Shown here: piece after piece, positions 34,122 to 43,725 of the stretch
Numbering within the stretch: the stretch's first letter is position 1
How the letters are laid out: every line of letters starts with the position of its first letter
Assembly (NCBI GenBank): GCA_017547175.1
Contig: JAFYQI010000008.1
Coordinates: forward strand, 1 to 64,000
Length of the DNA stretch: 64,000 bases
Reading direction: 5' to 3'
Origin: Alistipes sp.
Lineage (GTDB): Bacteria; Bacteroidota; Bacteroidia; Bacteroidales; Rikenellaceae
Translations under genes and position numbers: made by a program
The notes under the pieces: generated by a model
What the model was told of the DNA's origin: nothing
Databases searched by the model: none
The model's input: only the letters and a program-made list of their open reading frames with translations

Positions 34122-36554
34122 ATGCAAGCGAACATTTCCAAAACGCTGGAGGGTATTCTGGCCCGCACGGCGTTTCAAACTGCAAAAGCCGCTATCAAGC
34201 ACCACTTGAAAGACCACCTCGCCCTGGAGTTGCTCCGCGAAGAGGGAGGCTTGGCCTACCAACTGCTCTCCTCCCGACTTCAGGGGTGGGAGCTCTACCA
34301 ACTACAACTGCGTATTGAGCAGGGAGCGACCCGTCCCTCATCCTCCGAGCCGCAGGACCCCGACGCATTTTTCCGACGTTACGCCCTTGAACTGACGGCC
34401 AAATTCCATGCTGTCAAACGCATCTCAACGGCCCATGCACTGCTGGAGATCGCCTCGGATCCAACCACAGCTACCGCACAAGCGTTGTTGCGCTATGCCC
34501 TATCTAAAGAGCGGTTGCAGGAGCTGATGGATCGGCTCGAAAGCGATTCGTTGCACTATCCCGATGTCGAGATACGGATGCTCGATTCGATGCTGCCCAC
34601 CGCTGCCAAGAGCACCACACCGCTACTCGACAAATTGGCCACAGACCTGACCCGTCAGGCACGCGAAGGGAAGATTGACCCGGTCATCGGGCGCGACCAG
34701 GCGATCGAGCGGGTGATCCGTACCCTCTCGCGGCGCAAAAAGAACAATCCGATACTGATCGGAGAGGCGGGAGTCGGCAAGACAGCCGTTGTCGAGGGGT
34801 TGGCACTGCGCATGGCAGCGGGTGAAGTTCCCCACACGTTGCAGGGCAAACGGCTCTGCGCACTGGATGTGGCCTCGCTCCTGGCCGGCACGAAGTACCG
34901 AGGGGAGTTTGAGGAGCGTATGCAACAACTCATGACCGAATTACGACAAGTGGGTGAGGTGATTCTCTTCATCGACGAGATCCACACAATCGTAGGAGCC
35001 GGCTCAACACAGGGATCTCTCGACACAGCCAACATCCTCAAGCCCGCCCTGGCACGGGGTGAATTGCAGACCATCGGAGCCACAACCCTCGATGAATATC
35101 GCCGAGAGATCGAGCGTGACAGCGCCCTCGAACGCCGTTTTCAGCGCATCATGATCGATCCGCCCACCGCCGAAGAGACCCTCCGTATTTTGGAGCAGTT
35201 GGCCCCTGCGTATGCTGCTCACCATCGGGTACACTACACCGCCGAGGCATTGCAGGCCTGCGTGCGGCTGACCGATCGCTACCTCACGGATCGGCTCTTT
35301 CCCGACAAGGCAATTGACCTGATGGACGAGGCAGGGGCTCGTGCTCACCTGGCTGCAGGCGCTCAAGAGCAACCTGCACACGCCCTTGTAGCCGCGCTGC
35401 ATCAACAGCGACAACTACGTCACGACGCCCTCGAGCAGGGTCGCTACGAACAGGCCTCCACGGCACGCATCGAGGAGCTACAGCTCCAACATCGGCTCGG
35501 ACACCCGACTCCGACGCAGGTCGAGGCTACCTCCCGTCCCGTGGTGGATGTGGCGCAGATTGAGCAGGTGATCACCGAACTGACCGGCATACCGATCGAA
35601 CGGATCGGGACTCGGGAGAGCGACCGCCTGCAACACCTCCACCACCATCTGCAGCGTTGTGTCGTGGGACAACAAACGGCCGTACAACGGCTCTCGCAGG
35701 CTATTCTGCGCGCTCGTGCCGGGTTGAAAGCAACCCATCGGCCGATCGGCGTGTTCCTCTTCGTAGGGCCAACAGGGGTCGGCAAGACCCTGCTGGCCAA
35801 AGAGTTGTCGAAGTGGCTTTTTGACGAGCAGCGCGGACTGATTCGCCTCGACATGAGCGAATATGGTGAGAAGCACAACGTGGCGCGCTTGATCGGCTCA
35901 CCGCCGGGCTATGTCGGCTATGGCGAAGGGGGTCAGTTGACCGAGGCGGTGCGCCGACGTCCCTATGCCGTGGTGCTCTTCGACGAGATCGAGAAGGCCC
36001 ACCCCGACCTCTTTAACACCCTCCTGCAGCTCTTCGACGAGGGACATCTGACCGATGGAGCAGGTCGCAAGGTTGATTTCCGCAACACGGTGATTATCAT
36101 GACCTCGAATGTCGGATCACGCACCGTAGCCGAGCAACCGAACGCCGTGGGTTACACCACCCTTCGCGCACCGCGCACCAAGGGCGAGGAGGGTTACCGC
36201 AAGGCGTTGGAGCGCACCTTTGCACCGGAGTTTCTGAATCGCATCGACGAAGTGGTCCTGTTTCGGGAGCTCGAAGGGACGGATGTGGTGCAGATCATCG
36301 AGTTGGAGTTGGCCGCCATCATCGCCCGTACCGAAGCGTTGGGCTATCGGCTCACCGTCACCGAGGCTGCCAAGCAAGAGCTGGCCACGCGCGGCTACGA
36401 GGTGCGCTTTGGAGCACGCTCGCTCAAACGCACCCTCACCGACCACCTCGAGACACCCCTCTCAGAGCTGATCGTCAGCGGCAGACTCCGCATCGGCGAC
36501 CAAATCACCCTCGACCACACCCCCACCGACGGGCTTCGGCTCAAGGTAGCCTAA
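34122..36554 (+). CDS. clpC: ClpC/ClpA-type AAA+ unfoldase
   Basis: Two-ring AAA+ ATPase of 810 residues that unfolds proteins, usually for ClpP. The N-domain (residues 1-140) has only weak Clp_N resemblance. AAA-1 carries LIGEAGVGKTAV (about 210) and ILFIDEIHTIVGAG; the short middle region (about 425-460) resembles a UVR-type helix pair, as in ClpC, not the long ClpB coiled coil. AAA-2 has VGPTGVGKTLLAKEL (about 548), VVLFDEIEKAHPD and FLNRIDEVVLF. The ClpP-docking loop expected as (L/I/V)GF reads VGY. The ATG at 34122 is preferred to the upstream in-frame TTG. A strong terminator follows. Confidence 0.88.
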   Translation: MQANISKTLEGILARTAFQTAKAAIKHHLKDHLALELLREEGGLAYQLLSSRLQGWELYQLQLRIEQGATRPSSSEPQDPDAFFRRYALELTAKFHAVKRISTAHALLEIASDPTTATAQALLRYALSKERLQELMDRLESDSLHYPDVEIRMLDSMLPTAAKSTTPLLDKLATDLTRQAREGKIDPVIGRDQAIERVIRTLSRRKKNNPILIGEAGVGKTAVVEGLALRMAAGEVPHTLQGKRLCALDVASLLAGTKYRGEFEERMQQLMTELRQVGEVILFIDEIHTIVGAGSTQGSLDTANILKPALARGELQTIGATTLDEYRREIERDSALERRFQRIMIDPPTAEETLRILEQLAPAYAAHHRVHYTAEALQACVRLTDRYLTDRLFPDKAIDLMDEAGARAHLAAGAQEQPAHALVAALHQQRQLRHDALEQGRYEQASTARIEELQLQHRLGHPTPTQVEATSRPVVDVAQIEQVITELTGIPIERIGTRESDRLQHLHHHLQRCVVGQQTAVQRLSQAILRARAGLKATHRPIGVFLFVGPTGVGKTLLAKELSKWLFDEQRGLIRLDMSEYGEKHNVARLIGSPPGYVGYGEGGQLTEAVRRRPYAVVLFDEIEKAHPDLFNTLLQLFDEGHLTDGAGRKVDFRNTVIIMTSNVGSRTVAEQPNAVGYTTLRAPRTKGEEGYRKALERTFAPEFLNRIDEVVLFRELEGTDVVQIIELELAAIIARTEALGYRLTVTEAAKQELATRGYEVRFGARSLKRTLTDHLETPLSELIVSGRLRIGDQITLDHTPTDGLRLKVA

Positions 36555-36556
36555 AC

Positions 36557-36590
36557 AAAAGGCCGGGCTTCCTGTGAAGCCCGGCCTTTT
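36557..36590. terminator. Strong bidirectional terminator between clpC and the polysaccharide locus
   Basis: Perfect 15-bp stem AAAAGGCCGGGCTTC (36557-36571) with complement at 36576-36590 and loop CTGT. A-run and T-run let it work for both convergent transcripts. Confidence 0.93.
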
Positions 36591-36606
36591 GCAGGTTGGA
36601 TGATTG

Positions 36607-37359
36607 CTATTTGAATTCAAACAATTTCTCGACATAGCGCCACCCGTAAAGCAGGGGATTAAACGCTACGCCGTGGCGACGAAACGCCTTGCGATGATCG
36701 CGGATGATCTGCCAATAGCTCTTCAGTCCCGACGAGGAGACACCCCCCATGCGCATCGTCACGAAATCTTTGGCCAGATAGCGCGTGCGGATCTTATGGA
36801 CATAGATCAGACGCAACAACTGCTCGAAGTCGGCCCCGATCTTATAATCGGTATCAAAACCACCGTAGCGCTGATAACAGGAGCGGCGGGCATAGAACGA
36901 GGGGTGTGCGGGCATAGAACCCATCCTCATCCGCTCACGCGTAAAGCGTTTCGAGGAGTAATAGCGCACCGTGTGGCCCAGATCCTCCTCACGCACATAG
37001 TGAACATCACCATAGACGGCATCGAGTCGGGAATCACGAAGGGCCTCGGCTACCCGTTCCAACACATCATCAGCGGTGTAGAAGTCGTCCGAATTGAGGA
37101 TGCCGACCACCTCACCCGTTGCCATCCGAAGCCCCTTATTCATCGCATCGTAAAGCCCCTTATCCGGCTCGCTAACCCAGCGCATACGCCCCTCGAATCG
37201 CGGCTCATAGGCCTTGATCAAAGCCACCGTATCGTCCTTGGAGGCTCCATCGACTACAATATATTCGATCTCCTGGTACGTCTGTCGCAACACACTTTCA
37301 AACGTATCACGTACCGTAGCCGCACTGTTATAGGTCGCGGTGATAATTGAGATTTTCAT
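36607..37359 (-). CDS. Glycosyltransferase family 2
   Basis: Last gene of the polysaccharide operon. The 250-residue GT-A fold opens with KISIITATYNSAATVRDTFE, with the nucleotide-binding YIVVDGASKDDT near residue 35 and the metal-binding LNSDDFYTADD near 90 (D-x-D equivalent). The IGADFEQLLRL segment near 185 holds the likely base. It resembles the WcaA/PgaC-like cytoplasmic group that adds one sugar to a lipid-linked repeat unit; donor and linkage cannot be told. The ATG at 37359 is used since the upstream alternative is TTG. The 38-base gap to the next gene upstream shows no promoter. Confidence 0.88.
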   Translation of the reverse strand: MKISIITATYNSAATVRDTFESVLRQTYQEIEYIVVDGASKDDTVALIKAYEPRFEGRMRWVSEPDKGLYDAMNKGLRMATGEVVGILNSDDFYTADDVLERVAEALRDSRLDAVYGDVHYVREEDLGHTVRYYSSKRFTRERMRMGSMPAHPSFYARRSCYQRYGGFDTDYKIGADFEQLLRLIYVHKIRTRYLAKDFVTMRMGGVSSSGLKSYWQIIRDHRKAFRRHGVAFNPLLYGWRYVEKLFEFK

Positions 37360-37397
37360 AGACAAATCCGTTGTCGTCCTTGTTTTATAAATTGTTC

Positions 37398-38300
37398 TTA
37401 CAACACGATATTATACACTTCTCGTAGATAAGTTTTTATTTTCTCCTTATCGTCGCCACACGCCTTCTTGATTTCAAAAATTTTTGCATCTACAAGTGTG
37501 CGATACCACCAACCTTGCAGGAAATGCCAAAGAAAGCCTTCTTTACCTTCTAGGAATCCAAGTTTAAAGAAGTAGCGGTAGCAGAAGTAGGCAAATGAGC
37601 GCCAAAAAAGCGGTTTCATTGCATACTTATGTTTAAGCATCCTTTTTTGGTGTGCCTGTTCTGATATTTGTTTGTTCTCATCAGAATTAGCGGTATTTGT
37701 CAAGTTTAATTCTATGTCAAGGAGATCAACAGCTTCTCTTATGGCGTATCCAACATGCTTTGTTGCCCACCAACTCAAATTGTTGAGGTTCTCATCCACG
37801 AAATCGTTATTCATCTCCACATTTGTCCCTTCAAGTAGCTGTATATGCTCATCCATAAATCGTTCTTCGCATATTGCTTTGCCGGCTTTGAATATGCGGA
37901 GTAGTTTTACCGGATATGTTCCCCTTTTCATCCACCTACCCAAGAATATATGGCGCCTTTTTAAGGTAATTCCTGTGACATCCTTATTGAGTGCAGGCAA
38001 CTTTTGCTTTAGTTCTTCAATAAGTTCTGTCAAGAGATATTCGTCGGCATCAAGACGTATTACCCATTCTGTGTTAATAGGCGCATTTTTTAATCCCCAA
38101 TTGAACTGGGTTGCATAATTCACCCATTTATTCTGGAGTATAGTTACCTGCTCATACTTTTTGGCAATTTCAAGAGTTCTATCAGTCGAGTAACTATCTA
38201 TGATAAAAATCTCCTTAACAACTGGTGATAGATTGTCCAAGCAACGCTTTATATGCAGTTCCTCGTTGAAAGTAAGTATGATAGCAGAAAGATCCAACAT
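37398..38300 (-). CDS. Glycosyltransferase family 2, WaaE/KdtX-like
   Basis: 300 residues. The GT2 core reads LSAIILTFNEELHIKRCLDN, IFIIDSYSTDRTLEIAKKY and the metal site VIRLDADEYL (about residue 80). The length and the tail with FWRSFAYFCYRYFFKLGFLE and EGFLWHFLQGWWYR match the WaaE-type beta-1,4-glucosyltransferase group, which acts on lipopolysaccharide core or repeat units. Base composition is lower in GC than most of the locus, which suggests separate acquisition. It lies 11 bases after the WcaF-type acyltransferase gene on the same transcript. Confidence 0.85.
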   Translation of the reverse strand: MLDLSAIILTFNEELHIKRCLDNLSPVVKEIFIIDSYSTDRTLEIAKKYEQVTILQNKWVNYATQFNWGLKNAPINTEWVIRLDADEYLLTELIEELKQKLPALNKDVTGITLKRRHIFLGRWMKRGTYPVKLLRIFKAGKAICEERFMDEHIQLLEGTNVEMNNDFVDENLNNLSWWATKHVGYAIREAVDLLDIELNLTNTANSDENKQISEQAHQKRMLKHKYAMKPLFWRSFAYFCYRYFFKLGFLEGKEGFLWHFLQGWWYRTLVDAKIFEIKKACGDDKEKIKTYLREVYNIVL

Positions 38301-38311
38301 AATATCAAGAT

Positions 38312-38863
38312 TTAATCTTTTATTACTCTTTTCTTTATAGGCTTAGCAGGATTGCCGCCGACAATCGTCCAGGGTTCTACGTTTTTGAATACAGCAGCTC
38401 GTGCACCAACAACTGCACCTTCACCGATAGTGACACCCATACCAACAAAAGCTTCGGTTGCCACCCAGGCGTGCGTACCAATTACGATCGGGGCAGTAAT
38501 CAAATGATGATCTCTACTCGTAATATCGTGACTTGCTGTACAGAGGTACGCTCCCTGAGAAACTGTTGCGTAAGCTCCAATTTTCACCTTGTCAACATTG
38601 TAACAATTGACCTCGGAGGCTAAGCAGCTATATTCGCACATCTCCAAATTGGCCGGATAGTAGATTTTGGCCGAGGAGTAAACAACTGCCCCACGAGCAA
38701 TCTTTGCGCCAAACCAACGCAATAGCTGACACTTCCACGCATTGCATACGCTTCGTGGAAAAGGTCGTCCCAAAAGGGTCCAAACAACCGCCCAGGCGAC
38801 CCGAATCAGTTGATGTTTCCGCCCCAGTCGATTTTGATACGGTACCTGTACCTGACGTTTCAT
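38312..38863 (-). CDS. Hexapeptide-repeat acetyltransferase, WcaF type
   Basis: 183 residues with a basic N-terminal region followed by left-handed beta-helix repeats from about residue 60 to 170 (e.g. VKIGAYATVSQGAYL, PIVIGTHAWVATEAFVGMGV, TIGEGAVVGARAAVFKNV). The catalytic His is expected in CTASHDITSRDH. The ending GGNPAKPIKKR is typical of this class. It would O-acetylate a sugar of the repeat unit using acetyl-CoA. The ATG at 38863 is preceded by an in-frame GTG. It starts 4 bases after the upstream glycosyltransferase stop. Confidence 0.88.
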   Translation of the reverse strand: MKRQVQVPYQNRLGRKHQLIRVAWAVVWTLLGRPFPRSVCNAWKCQLLRWFGAKIARGAVVYSSAKIYYPANLEMCEYSCLASEVNCYNVDKVKIGAYATVSQGAYLCTASHDITSRDHHLITAPIVIGTHAWVATEAFVGMGVTIGEGAVVGARAAVFKNVEPWTIVGGNPAKPIKKRVIKD

Positions 38864-38867
38864 CACT

Positions 38868-39962
38868 TTACTTTATACTGTTCCACATGGTTACTAATTG
38901 TCCCATTACGGCCTCCAACGAATAGTTTTCGCGCGCCTTCTGTTGCGCCCGAAGAGCGCAAGCGGTGGCCACTTCAGGGTGTGCCAAACACTGTTCAATA
39001 GCACTCCGCAACCCCTCGGGATCACGCGGAGCTACCAAAAGGCCCTGCACCTCACCCTCACTTGTCAACATCTCTTCGATTGCACCAACCGGCGAGCTGA
39101 GAATCGGGCATCCACATGCCATCGCCTCAACGATCACAAAGGGGAAGCCCTCCGTGTAGGTCGGCAAGACAAACAACGTCGCCCGACACATCTCCGTAAA
39201 GATATCGACCGAGGGGCGCAGGCCGTAAAATGTCACCCGATCCTGCAGATCATGCTCCGTTACGTAGCGTATCAATTCGGTATGGAATTGCCGATCTTCA
39301 GGGCCAAAACACTGCAACCTAACCTGTGGCAATTCACGCACCGCCTGCAAAAGCTCCCGGATCCCCTTTTCGGGGACCACGTGACCGACAAAGAGCAAGG
39401 TTGCGGGAAGTCGTTTCGACGCATCGCTCACCAACGTGTCAATCATCGGATTGTAAGGATTGCCGATCTTCACCACCGTCTCACAACCGGCCTGCACCAC
39501 GGCCAGGCGGGTCGCCTCATCCAACACCACGATTTGGTCGCTCAACCGAAACACACGTGTCAAGAACCAACGTAGCACCCCTGCCGTTTGCAGATGATGA
39601 GGAATAGTACCGCAATGGTAGTGGACCACGGCTGCTGCACGATACCTCTTGATCAATTTAACAAAGAGCCAATCACGCACGATACCATGCCCTGCTGAGC
39701 TGACCACGTGTACCAGATCATACGACTCGTTGCGCAGACGACGGCGCAATGCTCGCGAAATCTGCACGTAATCGGCCACGTCATAATAGAGTTTTCGAAA
39801 TCGAGGCAGGAGGTGGGTAAAAGGGAGCGATCGTTTGACAGGCAGATGATCCACCTGCAAGAAAGGTTGCGGATGAGCTGTAAAATAGGAGAGCACCATC
39901 TTCATCCAGACAGCAACGCCTCCCTCTAACGAGGGCTCAGGTCCACAGATAAGCACTTTCAT
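38868..39962 (-). CDS. Glycosyltransferase family 4 (GT-B)
   Basis: 364 residues in two Rossmann-like halves. The N-terminal half begins MKVLICGPEPSLEGGVAVWM and the C-terminal half carries LLFVGHVVPEKGIRELLQAV. The donor-site motif PTYTEGFPFVIVEAMACGCP holds the E-x7-E pair typical of retaining GT4 enzymes. GNPYNPMID and SSPVGAIEEML are conserved accessory segments. It would add one sugar from a nucleotide donor to the growing lipid-linked unit at the cytoplasmic face. The sugar is not predictable. Gap to the next upstream gene is 29 bases. Confidence 0.9.
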   Translation of the reverse strand: MKVLICGPEPSLEGGVAVWMKMVLSYFTAHPQPFLQVDHLPVKRSLPFTHLLPRFRKLYYDVADYVQISRALRRRLRNESYDLVHVVSSAGHGIVRDWLFVKLIKRYRAAAVVHYHCGTIPHHLQTAGVLRWFLTRVFRLSDQIVVLDEATRLAVVQAGCETVVKIGNPYNPMIDTLVSDASKRLPATLLFVGHVVPEKGIRELLQAVRELPQVRLQCFGPEDRQFHTELIRYVTEHDLQDRVTFYGLRPSVDIFTEMCRATLFVLPTYTEGFPFVIVEAMACGCPILSSPVGAIEEMLTSEGEVQGLLVAPRDPEGLRSAIEQCLAHPEVATACALRAQQKARENYSLEAVMGQLVTMWNSIK

Positions 39963-39991
39963 TGATTAAGCGGTTCTGTTTGTTATTTCTT

Positions 39992-40615
39992 CTATGCTTC
40001 GTTCAAAGCACCCACAGACGATTGGCGCATCTGCTGCAATTCTTCGCGCGTATAGCGTTGATCGCTCGGATATAATTTTGCCTCGTGAACTATGATTTCG
40101 TCGATGGTACGATAGAATCGAATCACCTTGGCAGGAACACCGCCCACAATCGAATAGGGTGGCGTACTCTTATTCACCACCGCTCCGGCAGCAACCGTAC
40201 AACCTCGTCCAATAGTAACACCCGATAGAATTGTTACATTACAACCGATCCACACATCCTCCTCAATGATAACATCTTTATCAAAACCATCCGGCTTGTT
40301 CGCCTCTGTTATATCGGTAATATATTCTCCGACATTGCGCGCATGGTTGCCTGTTTGAATGGTCAAACCACTGGCTATAGCACAATTGGCCTTTATAATA
40401 CATTTTGCATTGAGTGCCGATATCTCACAACTCCCAATACCGCAATTATCTCCAATGTAAATATTTTTTGGATTAGTTACGCGAATTGGAGGTGTTAATG
40501 TCACATTCTTGCCACAGTATCCGAATGATCTCTTACGAACGCCAAAATAAGATCGCCAAAGTGTATAGCACCCTCGCACAAAGAGGTTCTGTTTTATTCG
40601 TTGTATAAACTTCAT
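39992..40615 (-). CDS. Hexapeptide-repeat acyltransferase (second copy in locus)
   Basis: 207 residues from the ATG at 40615 ([12 protein letters not shown]); upstream in-frame codons belong to the preceding gene and are rejected. Beta-helix repeats run from about residue 45 to 165, including [52 protein letters not shown] and [14 protein letters not shown], ending [12 protein letters not shown] likely catalytic His is in [12 protein letters not shown]. It is more distant from the WcaF-type enzyme at 38312, so the two probably modify different sugars or positions. It begins 1 base after the stop of the upstream GT4 gene. Confidence 0.88.
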   Translation of the reverse strand: MKFIQRIKQNLFVRGCYTLWRSYFGVRKRSFGYCGKNVTLTPPIRVTNPKNIYIGDNCGIGSCEISALNAKCIIKANCAIASGLTIQTGNHARNVGEYITDITEANKPDGFDKDVIIEEDVWIGCNVTILSGVTIGRGCTVAAGAVVNKSTPPYSIVGGVPAKVIRFYRTIDEIIVHEAKLYPSDQRYTREELQQMRQSSVGALNEA

Positions 40616-40616
40616 A

Positions 40617-41699
40617 TTAGCATGTTTGATCAAACAACTGCACATACTTTTCCACAAACGCCCTACGCGACAACGCCTGCACGGCATAGGCTCGATTGGC
40701 CTGCGCCATGTGTCGATACTCCTCCTCCGACAGGGCAAATAACCGTTTCATCGCAACGGCCATCTCTTCGCTATTCAGCGGATCGAACAAAAAGCCATTA
40801 TCCCCCTCTCGTACCATCATCGGATGGTCGCACACGCGACTGCATGCAACAGGCAGTCCACAACTCATCGCCTCACACAAGGCATTGGGGAAACCCTCAA
40901 ATAGCGAAGGCAAGACAAAGAAGTCGGCCTCCTGCAATCGCTCGACGATATTTTGCTGCATGGACTCCACCACCATCACCGTTTCGAGTCCATGGCGTCG
41001 AATCTCCTGACGATACGTCTCCAGCAACGGTTCTGCAACCCCATACCAAGCAACACTGAACAACTCACCCTCTTGCTTGAGCAGTGCCGCCGCCTCCACT
41101 AAACGGTGAAAGTTCTTCTCCACTTTGCCACTTGCCACCACCACAACTCGATTCTTCGGATGGCTCATAGCACGCTGCTTGGCGGGGTGAAAGAGCTCTG
41201 TATCGGTAAAATTTGTGATGGTTTTCAACCGACTGGAGGCACACAACCGATGTTGCTCGATAAATTGGGTCTGCGCATTCGAATTAGGAACTACCCAATC
41301 GGCAAAACGCCACAATCCGAAACGCACACGATCCCTCCAAGTAATCCGTTGTGTCGTATTGCGTTCCGAGACAATCAACTGCTGCCACCGCATGAAGGGA
41401 CGCAGCATGCAAGCGATCATGGAGGGGGTCTCCTGATAGGCAATCACCACATCTGCAGGATGCTTTCGCCCATATTGATAGAGTTGCCAAATACGCTTTA
41501 GCGGATTTCGCGTATTCCCCACGACCCAATAAGGCACACCCGTCGCATCGAGCTGCGCCTTATAAAAGGGAATATCATAGTATACCAACACCGAGGCGTC
41601 ATACCCCCGTTGTTTCAACATACATGCCAAACCCACCAGTTGACGCTGCGCTCCACCCGAGCCCAAACTATCAGTAAAGCAGACTATTTTCTTCATCAT
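40617..41699 (-). CDS. Glycosyltransferase family 4 (GT-B)
   Basis: 360 residues. It opens [20 protein letters not shown], the loop typical of GT4 enzymes that start with GGAxR. The donor-site motif is [20 protein letters not shown], again with the E-x7-E pair, followed by GLPVACSRV. It resembles GalNAc- or hexosyl-transferases of capsule loci, but the donor is not assignable. Its start overlaps the stop of the polymerase gene by 4 bases (ATGA), so translation is coupled. A second in-frame ATG at 41696 is equally possible. Confidence 0.9.
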   Translation of the reverse strand: MMKKIVCFTDSLGSGGAQRQLVGLACMLKQRGYDASVLVYYDIPFYKAQLDATGVPYWVVGNTRNPLKRIWQLYQYGRKHPADVVIAYQETPSMIACMLRPFMRWQQLIVSERNTTQRITWRDRVRFGLWRFADWVVPNSNAQTQFIEQHRLCASSRLKTITNFTDTELFHPAKQRAMSHPKNRVVVVASGKVEKNFHRLVEAAALLKQEGELFSVAWYGVAEPLLETYRQEIRRHGLETVMVVESMQQNIVERLQEADFFVLPSLFEGFPNALCEAMSCGLPVACSRVCDHPMMVREGDNGFLFDPLNSEEMAVAMKRLFALSEEEYRHMAQANRAYAVQALSRRAFVEKYVQLFDQTC

Positions 41700-42754
41700 A
41701 ACAAAAATCTATACCCTGCTTCCGAAGAGTGCGGCAATGCTCCCAGATAGAAATAGAACATAACTAGGGAGAAGAGTACTATCGAGAATATACGCACATA
41801 CTGATTTTTAATGGCTGCAACCGTATTCGGGAAAATCAAAAAAATTGCTCCTGAATAATACATATTCAAACGATTTGTAGGAACGTAACCTGTTCCGGCA
41901 ACTTGAATCACACATCCTACTATTAGAATCAATGTCAACAGTTTATTGATTCCCACATCCCAAGCCTTTCCTTTAAGCACAAAAAGCCGCCAAATTAATA
42001 AAATAACCAGTAAAAGAGCCATTTTAAAATTTGATCCTTCACTATCATCTTCAACATAAGATTCATAGCCTTTCGTATAATCCAACGATAAATGGAGGAG
42101 CGTTTCCATATGCATATATAGATATATGCCGCAACATAGTAGCGCTATTCCAAATGTCCACATCCCCCAATTTCGGTTGTAAAGAAAGTAAACGGGCCAA
42201 AAAATTATTGCAGTTTGATGAACACTATAGGCTAACAACATCACCACTAAATAGGTCCATATTTTCCGATTAATAATCAAAGGATACGACAACAAGCAAA
42301 GAGCTATAGCAAGATGCTGTCTTAACACAAATATACTTTGATTATAATTGCCTATTAAAAACAAAAAGATAGATAACCATACTATCGAAGAGTACCTTTT
42401 TATCACATCAAAATACGAAAAAATGATCAATGCACTCGTGAACACAAACAATAGTAAATAATTATCCGACAGCATGCTAAGCACCTTTGTCATATACATC
42501 CATCCAGGTTCTGCTTTGATACCGTCTAACATAGGTGCATTAGCTAGACTTACATGTTTTAGAGCGTCATAGGCATACACATAATAATCGAGATCGGGTA
42601 GCGATGTGTAATCTTTAAATGCATGGAATACAAACAACTGAATCCCTGCAACGAACAGCAAACACCGTTGCTTTTGTTGTTGTGCTATAGGTAGTATAGA
42701 TACCAGCAACACAATACATAAAAACGCAGTGATATTAGCAATGAAATACTGCAT
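41696..42754 (-). CDS. EpsG/Wzy-type polysaccharide polymerase
   Basis: 352 residues, about ten to eleven membrane segments, AT-rich like many wzy genes. The pattern LPDLDYYVYAYDAL (about residues 54-67), EPGWMYMTKVLS (about 85-96) and NYNQSIFVLRQHLAIAL (about 137-153) is the EpsG family signature. These proteins link repeat units at the periplasmic face of the inner membrane. A single such gene beside wzx points to a Wzx/Wzy-dependent pathway. Sequence outside the motifs is too variable to predict the bond formed. Confidence 0.82.
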   Translation of the reverse strand: MQYFIANITAFLCIVLLVSILPIAQQQKQRCLLFVAGIQLFVFHAFKDYTSLPDLDYYVYAYDALKHVSLANAPMLDGIKAEPGWMYMTKVLSMLSDNYLLLFVFTSALIIFSYFDVIKRYSSIVWLSIFLFLIGNYNQSIFVLRQHLAIALCLLSYPLIINRKIWTYLVVMLLAYSVHQTAIIFWPVYFLYNRNWGMWTFGIALLCCGIYLYMHMETLLHLSLDYTKGYESYVEDDSEGSNFKMALLLVILLIWRLFVLKGKAWDVGINKLLTLILIVGCVIQVAGTGYVPTNRLNMYYSGAIFLIFPNTVAAIKNQYVRIFSIVLFSLVMFYFYLGALPHSSEAGYRFLL

Positions 42755-42775
42755 ATTTTCAACCCAAATATCCGG

Positions 42776-43675
42776 TTACAACTTTATCCAACTACCCAAC
42801 GTATAATCCCACTCTTCGGGTTCGAAGGGCACAACACCACTCCAATGGTAAAAAGTTAATTCGCCAAAATAGACTTGACCATTCACATCGTATAAATCTA
42901 CCCGAACATGCGGTTGTCCCTTTGACAACTTCGCCGCCAACGCTTTCATTTTCTCAAAACTCGGCGGGCACGCGATCGGTCGCGGTGAATTGGGATGGCC
43001 GTTACGCATGGAGAGATGGTTGAAATCCATGTCGAAGAAATCAAATTTGGTCTCCTCCCCTTCGCAACTACGATCTGTGGCAATATACAAGAGTTTCGGT
43101 TCGCCATCGAAGCAGAAAAATTTGTAATCCTTTAACTCATCACCACTCTCATCCACCATATATTTCTCGGCAATGATACGACGAGGAACATCTTTATAGG
43201 GCCATTCGCGATTATACCAGAAGTAACTGCGTTTGTAGAATTTTCGTAATTTGGCTCGAGCCGCCTTCGGATCGAAGGTCGATTTATCGGTACAAATCAC
43301 AAGTCCCCCACTATCGTGTGTACATTTAAGTACAAACTGATTGGGTAATGCTTCGAAATCGATCTCATCCACCGTATCATAAATCCCCAATGTCGGGATA
43401 ATGTACTCTTTGCCGATTCGCTCAGCTACATACTGCTTCACTGCATACTTATCCACCATCGTCGTCATCTCGGACACTCGATTGTGGATTTTCAGCCACT
43501 GCAGCTTCTCGTTATAAGTCTGTAAATTATTCCAATCCAGACGTTTACGCATATTAAGCCGATAATATAGCGACAAATACAGCCTATCGGGAAACAGACG
43601 AGCCATCATAGCGACGATCCGCATCACACAGATCCGTGGATTACGAATTGCTTTTTGTATTTTTTTCAGTAGCAT
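42776..43675 (-). CDS. TupA-like ATP-grasp family protein
   Basis: 299 residues from the ATG at 43675 (MLLKKIQKAIRN). It has the layout of the ATPgrasp_TupA family: WNNLQTYNEKLQWLKIHNR, MTTMVDKYAVKQYVAERIG, FVLKCTHDSGG (nucleotide site), IIAEKYMVDESGD, DYKFFCFDGEPKLLYIAT and the final FGELTFYHWSGVVPFEPEEWD. Family members are linked to teichuronopeptide synthesis or sit in capsule clusters where they may attach an amino acid to a sugar carboxyl. That would fit a uronic acid in this polymer, which the epimerase trio at 51600-54548 also suggests; this link is inference. Confidence 0.85.
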   Translation of the reverse strand: MLLKKIQKAIRNPRICVMRIVAMMARLFPDRLYLSLYYRLNMRKRLDWNNLQTYNEKLQWLKIHNRVSEMTTMVDKYAVKQYVAERIGKEYIIPTLGIYDTVDEIDFEALPNQFVLKCTHDSGGLVICTDKSTFDPKAARAKLRKFYKRSYFWYNREWPYKDVPRRIIAEKYMVDESGDELKDYKFFCFDGEPKLLYIATDRSCEGEETKFDFFDMDFNHLSMRNGHPNSPRPIACPPSFEKMKALAAKLSKGQPHVRVDLYDVNGQVYFGELTFYHWSGVVPFEPEEWDYTLGSWIKL

Positions 43676-43725
43676 CTCTTCGTGAGTCTTCAATCTACAT
43701 GTAAGACATGGTTTACAATCCTCGA

